Source: Discostella pseudostelligera
Lineage: Eukaryota > Bacillariophyta > Thalassiosirophyceae > Thalassiosirales > Thalassiosiraceae
Assembly (NCBI GenBank): GCA_036940085.1
Contig: JALLBK010000286.1
Span: 1 to 15,696, forward strand
Direction of reading: 5' to 3'
Length of the DNA stretch: 15,696 bases
Shown here: in pieces, positions 8,870 to 15,696 of the stretch
Numbering within the stretch: the stretch's first letter is position 1
Layout: every line of letters starts with the position of its first letter
Program-made: the position numbers and the translations under genes
Notes under the pieces: generated by a model
Told to the model about the DNA's origin: nothing
What the model saw: the letters and a program-made list of their open reading frames with translations, nothing else
The model's database searches: none

Positions 8870-10522
8870 TCATGGTTCAACAAGACCTTTGTGCTTGTAA
8901 CGAGTCAACTGGCTTGCTACACCTTCCAGACCGCCTGTGTGAATGTACATGACCTGTCGCCCAGCAATGGGACACTCAGCAGATCTCGACGTCCAATGTT
9001 GAAGTAACAAGTTGAATGCTGGAGCACCATACAAAAGATCCAAGCTTAATCCATGCTCATTCATTTCATCGAACGTTTGCAATATTGCTCTTGCTGGCTC
9101 GCCGAATGTAAAGTACCCTTTTGATCGCCGTCGGGCGGATCCATAGTCGATATCCATTCTTGGTTTCAGTACCCACGGCATGTCCTCTCGCCTACCATTT
9201 CCACCTACGCTTTTATCTAGAGATATCATTTGCCTCACAGCATATTCGTCATCCCCAACACAAGGTATGACAACGACACGAATGTCCAATGGTTCGTGTC
9301 GATTTGCTCTCCGTTGCCCCAATATCCTATTGATGGATCTATGCAGTAACAATGCGGTTGTGCATGTACCTCCAGGAATGCAAACCGCTAAAGCCATGCC
9401 CTTGCCGTTCTTTGACCAAAAATCAACAATTTCTCCAGCGAGTACGTCACTTCCAGGCTGCGCAATTCGACATGCTCCACCTTGAGGAACCCATAGAGAC
9501 CGACCTGGCACCGGAGGTTCCAAATCTGCAGGTGCTAATACGCTTCCCCCATGCAAACCTCCAAATAAATTAGTGTACTCATCATGTGACAGGGTTCGAA
9601 CTTCCATATCTAACGCCATAGCTCGAAGCAAGTTCCCGTTGGGATTTTTCTTCAGATATCGGGGCATGGGTTTGGTGTAGTAGATGAAGCGTTTCTTGTG
9701 CACATTGGATGAGGTTTGAGCATTATTTGTAGAGGATGGTTCATATCCATCCTTGTTCTGACCGTCTCCATCATCATCCTCCTCCTCTGCTAAATCTAGT
9801 TGCGAAATCATATTATTGTCCCTCGTGTCCCCTTCCGAACTCGTCAACCAGTCATCGTCACCCAAACCCAAACCCAATGTGAGCTCGGTATTTTTAGAAG
9901 ATACTGTAGCCGCCAGTGCGACCATGGCATTGCTTTGCGGTCCTCCATAGGACACAATTACGTCAGGAAATTCTATCGCGGGGATATTATTCAGTGATAG
10001 AAATTTCCGAGCCTTATTCCCGCTAATATTGGAACATGGTAGATGGAGAGCATCGTCGCGTTTAACGTAAACTAATCTGTCTCGAATGAGAATACGCTCA
10101 ACTATGGATGGTGAAGGGTATATGACTTTAGTATCACTGTCCTCTTCGACAAAATTGTTGTCATTTACTTTGTTGAATTGGTTCTGAGCTGTTTGACGAA
10201 GTGTGAGAGTGTCTAAGTTGATCCAGCCTGTAGATGTGGGCGCTTGTTGTACCGATACTGATTGTTGCAAAGAAGATGCACAACTTACTATCCTTCTTCG
10301 GGGTGGTCTACAATATGAAATGTTCGGTGGCGAAGGGAAAGGTTTGGGCGGCACTAGCTGCTGATAGGGGAATTGAGGTTGAAATGCCGAAGAGTAGGAC
10401 TTCTCCCCAATTGTCGTCGCTGCCAATAACAGAGTTCGAACCCCCGGGTTGTCAAATCCGTGCACGTGGAGGCTGCATATCATGGCAGAGAAAGCGAGTA
10501 TGCTGATGCCCGACGACGACAT
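8870..10522 (-). CDS. PLP enzyme of ACC deaminase / D-cysteine desulfhydrase family, probably plastid-targeted
   Basis: One open frame of 550 residues, no intron needed. This is a fold-type II (tryptophan synthase beta-like) PLP enzyme. Signatures: VYVKRDD, then SGNKARK with the likely Schiff-base Lys170, YGGPQSN with Ser197/Asn198 (substrate/PLP contacts in ACC deaminase), LWVPQGGA, the phosphate-binding PGGTCTT, and a terminal IHTGGLEGV. Family members cleave D-cysteine or 1-aminocyclopropane-1-carboxylate; which substrate applies here cannot be read from sequence. The N-terminus has a hydrophobic segment (about residues 6-21) ending VHG followed by Phe, which resembles the signal-peptide/ASAFAP-type plastid leader of diatoms. 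Residues about 217-277 are an acidic, Asn/Ser-rich insertion not usual in bacterial or plant relatives. The start at 10522 keeps the leader intact. Confidence 0.85.
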   Translation of the reverse strand: MSSSGISILAFSAMICSLHVHGFDNPGVRTLLLAATTIGEKSYSSAFQPQFPYQQLVPPKPFPSPPNISYCRPPRRRIVSCASSLQQSVSVQQAPTSTGWINLDTLTLRQTAQNQFNKVNDNNFVEEDSDTKVIYPSPSIVERILIRDRLVYVKRDDALHLPCSNISGNKARKFLSLNNIPAIEFPDVIVSYGGPQSNAMVALAATVSSKNTELTLGLGLGDDDWLTSSEGDTRDNNMISQLDLAEEEDDDGDGQNKDGYEPSSTNNAQTSSNVHKKRFIYYTKPMPRYLKKNPNGNLLRAMALDMEVRTLSHDEYTNLFGGLHGGSVLAPADLEPPVPGRSLWVPQGGACRIAQPGSDVLAGEIVDFWSKNGKGMALAVCIPGGTCTTALLLHRSINRILGQRRANRHEPLDIRVVVIPCVGDDEYAVRQMISLDKSVGGNGRREDMPWVLKPRMDIDYGSARRRSKGYFTFGEPARAILQTFDEMNEHGLSLDLLYGAPAFNLLLQHWTSRSAECPIAGRQVMYIHTGGLEGVASQLTRYKHKGLVEP

Positions 10523-11221
10523 CGGTCATCGGCTTGTCGTGGATTGGCAGTTCGTCTGGTCGGATGAGTGATGAAGGAGGGCAGGCAGGGTAGGGGACGG
10601 GTTGGTGTGTGGGAAGTGCCTCGTTATGGAGGGCGAGCGTCATGGTCCATGGTCATCGCATCGTCTTCGGCGGCGGCGGCTGCTGGCGGTGGCAGCGCAG
10701 TCGACGTGCAGACGGATCCAAAATTATTCCAGGGATTCCTCTGAAGACGAGAAACATCGTTTAAATTTTACGAGATCCTCTGTAGAAAATACAGATATCC
10801 CATTTTGAATTGAGAAAGAATCGAATTCAAATTCGTTTGAATTACTAATTCCTCTGTAGGATGTACTGATTTCTCGTTTTGGATTTGAGAAAGTTCAAAA
10901 TTCTGGCGGGAGATTGAGAGTTTTGGCGCGAAAACAATCTCACTTACACGAGGAACCAAATCTGCTGCTGCATCTATTTTGCTTCTAATTCTTGGCTCCA
11001 TTCACCACTTCTTGCGCTGATGCTTGCATTGCTTGCATTCTCTTGCACTTGCACATATTTCATTGTTCATTGCATAGTATCGCGCCATCCAATTGTTCGA
11101 TATTATTATCTTCTACTCTATCCACTTCGTCGCAGTCGCGTGGTGATTTCCAGCTGTATTGTTGCCACCCCAGAATTCTATTCGCCTCAATAAACGGACT
11201 GCTGCGACGTGTTGCCCCAAA
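10523..11221. promoter_or_regulatory. Divergent intergenic region between the PLP enzyme and membrin genes
   Basis: About 700 bp with no convincing gene. The 10523-10700 part is GC-rich and would hold the 5' leader of the PLP-enzyme gene. The middle (10730-10905) is AT-rich with degenerate direct repeats and a hairpin, listed separately. CTGGCGGGAG at 10903-10912 and the palindrome TTTTGGCGCGAAAA at 10921-10934 are E2F-like; the second is a full match to the TTTTSGCGCSAAAA consensus on both strands. The remaining 290 bp to the membrin ATG at 11222 is pyrimidine-rich and lacks other recognisable motifs. Confidence 0.5.
10734..10902 (+). repeat. Degenerate direct repeats headed by CCTCTGwAG, with an internal TTCG hairpin
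   Basis: Two clear copies of a roughly 50-bp unit begin CCTCTGTAG at 10777 and 10851 (74 bp apart). Both continue with TACnGAT, a CATTTTG/CGTTTTG block, GA(A/T)TT(T)GAGAAAG and end near AATTC. A weaker third relative starts CCTCTGAAG at 10736. Between the clear copies, AATTCAAA (10824-10831), TTCG and TTTGAATT (10836-10843) form a perfect 8-bp hairpin with a tetraloop. The unit is not simple sequence; it may be a regulatory array or a trace of an old insertion. Confidence 0.55.
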
Positions 11222-12066
11222 ATGACATCGATAGTTGAGGTGCGTAGTCGTCAATGACGACAATTACATTTTGTTTCCTTCGCACTTCGCACCGTCTGTC
11301 TCACCGACCTCCACTCTCTCTACTTGCATTCTTCCACTTGCGCCCCCAAAGCTATTCCCCAAACTACGAAAATTAGCATACGATTCTCGGCAGCAGCTCT
11401 CGCAGGTGCAAAATGGATTGCTGTGTGCATCAGAGCTCTTTCTGTCGCTTGATGAACTGTATAGGTATGACTCTTCTTGCTCATGAATAACGCACCCATC
11501 ATTTAATTGATTCATCCACAGTATTTTATCTCAAGCAACAATTGTGGAACTCGTCACTCTTTAGGCAATTAGATATGATGGAAAATCTTGCTCTCAAAGA
11601 AACGCCTGCCCAACGTGAAATGTGGAAGCGCAAAATCCTCGAACTCCGCGAGGATTCACAATCCATCCGCAGACAGGGCGAACACTACGATAGAATGGTC
11701 AGCGCGGGGGTACGTCAGCGTCGAGAACGAGATGAGCTCCTCGCTCGAAGACGGCACAATCGCACGAATGGAGGTGGGGGCAATGTCGATGAGATGCAAC
11801 AATTGGCAGAGGAGGCAGATTCATTAGCAAATAGTCAAGGGATGATGAATGAGCTGTTGGCATCTGGCCAGGCAAATTTGTCTAACTTGGTCGGGCAAAG
11901 ATCGAGAATGAGATGGGTGAATCGCAAAATGTTCGATATCGGAAATAAGATTGGGCTGAGTAATTCAACAATGAGGATGATTGAGAAGAGGGATGCGACG
12001 GATGCTTACTTAGTTCTGGGTGGGATGATAGTTACCGTGCTGGTGATATACTTCCTATACTTTTGA
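11222..12066 (+). CDS. GOSR2: Membrin / GOSR2-type Golgi Qb-SNARE
   Basis: Three exons, 11222-11239, 11352-11464 and 11565-12066; total 633 nt, 210 residues. The product mediates ER-to-Golgi and intra-Golgi vesicle fusion. Evidence: an N-terminal helical region (VELFPKLRKLAYDSRQQL across the first junction), QLDMMENLALKETPAQREMW, the SNARE helix ending LVGQRSRM with probable zero-layer Gln155, the membrin signature IGLSNSTMRMIEKR, and a tail-anchor of about 18 hydrophobic residues ending YFLYF. The first exon codes only six residues (MTSIVE); donor GTGCGT and acceptor CCAAAG keep phase 0. For intron 2 the CACAG acceptor at 11520-11521 breaks the frame, while CTTTAG at 11564 after a pyrimidine tract restores it and gives LDELYRQLDMM with family-like spacing. 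The stop is 39 bp from the convergent gene's stop. Confidence 0.87.
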
Positions 12067-12105
12067 GGAACTCATGACAGAATAAAACATCCAATGTTAT
12101 ATTAT
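12067..12105. terminator. Shared 39-bp convergent 3' spacer
   Basis: Only 39 bp separate the membrin stop from the stop of the CBS-PP2C gene. The spacer contains AATAAA on the plus strand (12081-12086) and a small AACAT/ATGTT inverted pair (12087-12099). The two transcripts must overlap in their 3' ends, or each must be cleaved inside its neighbour. The AATAAA match as a functional poly(A) signal is inferred; AT-rich DNA produces it by chance fairly often. Confidence 0.4.
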
Positions 12106-14201
12106 TCACCGGCTAGAACTAGATTTATTCCCCACAACATGCATGGCCAATACAGTACAGTCATCGGGCATGCCACCACTCCACATGACATCGTTCTCTT
12201 TCGCCAAGAGGGCGAACGGGGAATCGAGTGTGTTGTCAAGACTATTCTCACGGGCCTTTCGGCACAGAATTTCGGCCAGTTTGGGAATGGCCTGGGCTGA
12301 TAAGTCAGAAAGCGAATTACCCGATGCCCAGCGCTTGTTACGTGATCCGATCCCCTCACCATCAATGAAGCCGTACTCTTGCTCCCATTGAAGAGCAATT
12401 TTCGTAATGTCATCAATGTCTACATTGTCGAATAGTCCGTCGGTTGCCATAATAATAATGTCTCCCCTTAGAATATGTACCGAGGATGTGCATGAATCCG
12501 ATGCCTCTTTAAACGACGAATTCTTCTCCACAATCTCTTCCCCCGTCCAACCCATCTGAAAAGGATGATTGAATGATTTCAACTGCTGCTGAGACACAAA
12601 GGCAATGCTCAAATCGGATCTCCTTTCCGCTCTGGGAGTAACCCGGTTGCGCTGCAAGGTACTGGCGACATCTGAATCAATGTGCCGTAAAACAATTATG
12701 CCCGAATCACCAATGTTGCTAAAGTGCAATTGATGGTGATGTGAATCAAATAGTGCAATGCAAGCGGTGCAGGATCCAATAACATTTGCCTCCTTCGTCC
12801 TTTTGTAAGCCTGAGCCAACAACTCGGCTGGAGAAATGATGGTGCAACTATTCGAGGCTTCACGAAGGATATTCTCACATTCCGACATGAGTTTGTGGGA
12901 AAATAGACGAGGATCAACTCCGTACTCCCTCCAGCTACCCACTCCATCGGCAACACCCATGTATGAATAATTTTGCACATTATTCCCAGATTCGCCGAGC
13001 GACTTTACTTCTGACACAAAATACGCATCCTCCGATAAATCGGGGTCAGTTGCAATATCATGGGGACCAAAATCTGATAGAGGATGAAAAATAGCGTTGA
13101 GTTTCATGGCCATGTGAAGTAGGGACAGAATAATACAAAGCACATTCACTAACCTCTCCTGCTACTACCGATCCCATCAGCGGTTTTGAACGGATGCGGA
13201 TATTCCACTACACCCACATTAAGGTACAGTGGAGCATGCTTCAGCGCCAAATGCTGGCGAACAAAAACTGGTGGTTCTGCCATGCTAGTGTCTGATGTCA
13301 GCCCAACCCTCTCAGATATATCCCTCAAGTAGTTTTGTTTCCCTCCCCGATCCTTGGGGTCGAAATAAAAATCCGCCATGTCTCGCGACGTCAATATACC
13401 CTCAACCCTTCCATCTGCAAGTATTGGTAAACATTTAATCCCAAGCTTGGCCATGATAGCACGACACATGCCTATTGTTTCATCTGGGCGGCCATATATT
13501 ACTTGGTTAATTGGCGTCATTTGATTGAAGATTTGTTGATTCAATACCTCTTCCGATGATTTCCCCTCTTTTATACTGGATGCCATCATGCGTAGAATAT
13601 CACGCGATGTAATGAGGCCGACGCACTTCTGCTTCATGTCCAGGGTGGTGGCGGCTTTTCGTTTGATCGTATCGGAGCGATCTACGACCATCATGCCATT
13701 CAATTTGCGTTCGATGCAGAGGGTAATCGCCTCACGGACAGTGGCATCCTTAGATATTACCGGTTCAACCCACCGGAGCGTGTGTTTTCGTTTCAGGACC
13801 TCCGATATTTTGACATCTGATATCCTTTGTCGTGGTACATCTTCGTCCCCATTGTTAGCGTTGGTGTTGTGCTTGGGCTTGGAATTGGAATTAGATGTTT
13901 CGCCGGCCACATGTGGTGATAAAAGAGGAGATGAATGTTTGTCCGAAGCAGCTGCAGCGTCCTCGAATTTTGTAGCCGATGATAATTGGCGGTAAAAATA
14001 TTGGGGTCGACTGCGATGGTAAATGGGGTGAGTAGTACTATGGCTAGTGCGGCGATCGATGAAAGATAATATGCTGCTGACCGTTGCCGTTGTTGATGGT
14101 GACGCTGATGGCGAACCAAATCCTATGCTTCTTCCACGTAAGGAAGATCTGGTCGCATCCCGCAGCAGAGTCCTTGTGGCGTTCGTTGAGTAGGATGCCA
14201 T
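12106..14201 (-). CDS. CBS-domain pair fused to PPTC7-type PP2C phosphatase, probably mitochondrial
   Basis: Two exons on the minus strand, 14201-13154 and 13073-12106, joined by an 80-bp GT-AG intron; 671 residues. The split codon (G plus AT) gives Asp350 and keeps the frame. Residues 1-75 are Arg/Ser/Thr-rich, nearly without acidic residues, like a mitochondrial presequence. CBS 1 lies at about 131-205 with GLITSRD (Thr198, Asp201) and CBS 2 at about 225-280 with GILTSRD (Thr271, Asp274), the adenosyl-ligand pattern. The PP2C starts at LYLNVGVVEYPHPFK (about 325-339) and continues past the intron with EDAYFV, VADGVGSW (Asp392), GDSG (471-474), ATDGLFDN (Asp561) and PDDCTV (Asp653/654): all metal-binding acids are present, so it should be active. 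PPTC7 relatives dephosphorylate mitochondrial proteins. Ligand-gated phosphatase activity is inference. It could be mis-annotated as two genes because of the in-intron stop. Confidence 0.85.
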
Positions 14202-14321
14202 GCCCTTAGTGGATGGGTGTAGTTATCAATCCTTCGCCATATCTTTATCTGCTATCTGCTGCGTGCATGCAGATGGAAGTGCATGCTGCGTCGTAGGAGA
14301 GTAAGATGCGAAACTATCGGA

Positions 14322-14419
14322 CGCCAGTTCGGGCCAGTTCTTAAAATTCGGAGCCAGTTGGCAACCGGGCGGGCCAGTTCGGCAGCGAGCTGGCTGACGA
14401 GAAAATGGTCGAACTGGCC
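14322..14419. promoter_or_regulatory. Cluster of GCCAGTT boxes upstream of the CBS-PP2C gene
   Basis: GCCAGTT(C/G) occurs in direct orientation at about 14323, 14333, 14352 and 14373; GAACTGGCC at 14411-14419 is inverted and GAGCTGGC at 14387-14394 is a related inverted variant. The complement core AACTG is the classic MYB half-site. The cluster lies 120-220 bp upstream of the ATG at 14201. Two further copies (15094 and 15113) lie beyond. Protein binding is inferred. Confidence 0.45.
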
Positions 14420-14435
14420 GTACTAAATTAGATTA

Positions 14436-14774
14436 ATGATGACGTCTGCTGACGTCAAGCCACCGCCACTAGCAACAAGCAACATCGACCATGGCGGCCG
14501 GCCCAACCCTACCATGGCCATCGATTCATTGCTTGAGACGCCGCTATACCAACGCGATGACGATAATAATTTGCACAACGGAAGCAGAAGAATGTGTATA
14601 TGCCCTAGCCAACTTCTTATGCGATGGCGTCGACCGGAAGATTGTCGAATATCCAATGGCGTCGCTCGGCGGAAATCGATCATTTCATCGTCGTCATTGT
14701 CGGTGGCGATGCAGGGTCATTGCTCCGCCAATGACGACAGCAGCCCGCCTATCAATTATTTTTTTAATTCATGA
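14436..14774 (+). other. Unassigned open frame, doubtful coding
   Basis: A 112-codon frame starting MMTSADVKPPP with no recognisable domain; the alternative frame starting at 14491 (98 codons) reads equally well, for example an EAEECVYALANFLCDG stretch. Two overlapping long frames on one strand suggest GC-richer non-coding DNA or a decayed exon. Nothing downstream continues it. I list it because the 14.46-14.76 kb block differs in composition from the AT-rich DNA that follows, but I do not claim a gene. Confidence 0.2.
14440..14457. promoter_or_regulatory. Paired CRE/bZIP-type TGACGTC boxes
   Basis: TGACGTC at 14440-14446 and the perfect palindrome TGACGTCA at 14450-14457 are 10 bp apart, one helical turn, and about 240-255 bp upstream of the CBS-PP2C start. 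TGACGT is the bZIP/CRE core; in diatoms TGACGT-type elements are reported to mediate CO2/cAMP responses. A link to this gene is inference, and the plus-strand ORF beginning at 14436 would overlap the boxes. Confidence 0.45.
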
Positions 14775-15158
14775 TAATATAATGTAGTAATATGGCATTT
14801 ATATCATCGTTAGGCTTACTAAAATATGAAATATCTGGCGGACATCTGCGCAAATAGTCCGAGTGTATCGACCCCCATTTCTCATTCAGTTCCCGTCGCA
14901 TTCAAATAACAATAGCATCAATGGATAGAGCGTGAACAGAGCTTTCCAATGAGGTGCGTAACACCCTACAAAGTCGACATTGTCAAATATGGTAGTGGGG
15001 GCGGCAGTGGTCATGGTGTCCGCGAAGGCAGAGATCGCCGATGAGCGGCCCAAATATGAAAAATCTGCCATATTTTCCGATAGTGTCCAGAAGGGCCAGT
15101 TGGACGTCCAGCAGCCAGTTCAAAGCAGAGACCTTGGTCTTTTACAGGATGATTATGA
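14775..15158. other. Gene-poor stretch before the helicase remnant
   Basis: No supported gene. A 72-codon frame from ATG 14989 ends at 15207 with no family resemblance, and the minus-strand frame 14886-15071 is equally anonymous. The segment AAATATGAAAnATCTG occurs twice (14822 and 15052), possibly the trace of an old duplication, though this is weak in AT-rich DNA. Confidence 0.3.
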
Positions 15159-15345
15159 ATGGATCCGATGCATGGAATTAGCATCTACCTTTGCTTCTGC
15201 ATACTAACACTACATCAAAATATGAGACTCCAGCAACGAATGATACAAGAAGTTGACCATACAAGTGCTGAGGAACAACAAGAGTTTTCTAATTGGCTCA
15301 AACGGATTGGAGAAGGAACTTACACATTAGAAAATCCTTGCGTCT
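15159..15345 (+). pseudogene. PIF1/Helitron-type helicase fragment
   Basis: The frame reads ILTLHQNMRLQQ and then EEQQEFSNWLKRIGEGTY. This pair, an L-x-L-x-x-NMR box followed about 25 residues later by F-x-x-W-L-x-x-I-G-x-G, is characteristic of the PIF1-like helicases carried by Helitron transposons and their relatives. Only about 55 residues are left: an in-frame stop precedes 15159, no Walker A or other helicase motif is seen upstream, and the frame runs into a CT microsatellite and a tandem duplication. I infer a decayed fragment of a mobile element or of a host PIF1-like gene. No Rep/HUH motif and no Helitron end (CTRR with hairpin) was found. Confidence 0.55.
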
Positions 15346-15420
15346 CTCCCTCTCTCTCTCTCTCCGTCACGCTCCCCAGCGAGCGACGCGTGGAAGGAAT
15401 CGGACCCGCATCTGCGGAGG

Positions 15421-15492
15421 AATTGCTACTTCGGGGGCAATGGACAGACACGACGAAATTGCTACTTCGGGGGCGATGGACAGACACAACGA
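15421..15492 (+). repeat. 36-bp tandem duplication
   Basis: Two adjacent 36-bp units, 15421-15456 and 15457-15492, differ at two positions only (A/G near position 19 and G/A near position 33 of the unit). Each starts AATTGCTACTTCGGGGGC and ends ACAGACAC(G/A)ACGA. Because 36 is a multiple of three, the frame is preserved and a 12-residue peptide (LLLRGQWTDTTK-like) is repeated. The second unit runs straight into an A-tract (15492-15500). Upstream is a CT microsatellite at about 15346-15363. Confidence 0.85.
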
Positions 15493-15506
15493 AAAAAAAA
15501 CGCTAA

Positions 15507-15696
15507 TTTAGATACTTTAATTTTCCTCGATCAGCGAAGACATACCTCGGTGAGGCAGGGTTTGCTCAAGCAAAAGTCGCAGGTTGGCCACCTGTCAATT
15601 TCGTGCCTTGGGACTCCAGGTGTGGCTGTTCCGGTGGAAAATTCAGCTCTCCTCTAATAGGGAGTGCTTAGCAAGGTCTCAAGCGGGTGATGGCCA
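15507..15696. other. Window end, no gene supported
   Basis: About 190 bp after the A-tract. A plus-strand frame from about 15534 to a stop near 15668 is open (starts AKTYLGEAGFAQAKVAGWPP) without start codon or recognisable family, so it could be an exon or remnant that continues an element beyond the window. Nothing firmer can be said. Confidence 0.3.

Noticed and set aside
11520..11541. Membrin exon 3 beginning after CACAG at 11521
   Set aside because: It puts the downstream exon out of frame with the exon ending at 11464; the acceptor at 11564 fits both frame and family spacing. Other frame-keeping donors (11406, 11425) delete part of the conserved helical region.
13149..13151. Two abutting minus-strand genes (CBS protein stop against PP2C start) as an operon-like overlap
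   Set aside because: The downstream ORF would start with GTG, the stop lies in a GTTAGT donor, and splicing 13153-13074 restores one frame and one continuous PP2C domain.
13793..14119. Minus-strand 108-codon frame inside the CBS-PP2C gene
   Set aside because: It is an out-of-frame shadow of the low-complexity leader region of the fusion protein.
14822..15070. AAATATGAAAnATCTG occurring twice as a terminal repeat of a mobile element
   Set aside because: Only about 16 bp match in AT-rich DNA, without target-site duplication or inverted ends; chance cannot be excluded.

Overview
This window is nuclear DNA of a eukaryote. The gene set, the short GT-AG introns (80 to 167 bp), the tight convergent gene pairs and one predicted plastid leader (a signal peptide followed by Phe) point to a diatom, probably a centric one such as Thalassiosira or a relative. 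That placement is inferred from style and content, not from a marker gene.

Layout. Positions 1-360 are a promoter region with four E2F-like GGCGGGA boxes. An SUV3-type mitochondrial RNA helicase (+, four exons, 361-3333) runs tail to tail into serine palmitoyltransferase subunit 2 (-, two exons, 3414-5623), with only 80 bp and two perfect hairpins between them. Positions 5624-6524 hold no convincing gene. A small acidic orphan protein (-, 6525-6800) and a PDCD5/TFAR19 homologue (+, two exons, 7171-7769) diverge from a shared promoter that again carries E2F-like boxes. An EF-hand protein (+, 7975-8772) converges on a PLP enzyme of the ACC deaminase/D-cysteine desulfhydrase family (-, 8870-10522). 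The divergent spacer 10523-11221 holds degenerate repeats, a TTCG hairpin and a palindromic E2F box. The Golgi Qb-SNARE membrin (+, three exons, 11222-12066) converges, across 39 bp, on the most interesting gene: a mitochondrial-looking protein (-, two exons, 12106-14201) that fuses a CBS-domain pair to a PPTC7-type PP2C phosphatase. Its upstream region has a cluster of GCCAGTT boxes and two TGACGTC (CRE/bZIP) boxes. From about 14.4 kb to the end the sequence is gene-poor: an unassigned ORF, a PIF1/Helitron-type helicase remnant, a 36-bp tandem duplication and an A-tract, which suggests decayed mobile DNA.

Functionally these are unrelated housekeeping genes (mitochondrial RNA decay, sphingolipid synthesis, vesicle traffic, mitochondrial signalling), not an operon or gene cluster. 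The shared theme is regulatory: E2F-like boxes recur in three of the upstream regions. Splice structures were worked out by hand from reading-frame continuity and family conservation; every one given keeps the frame.
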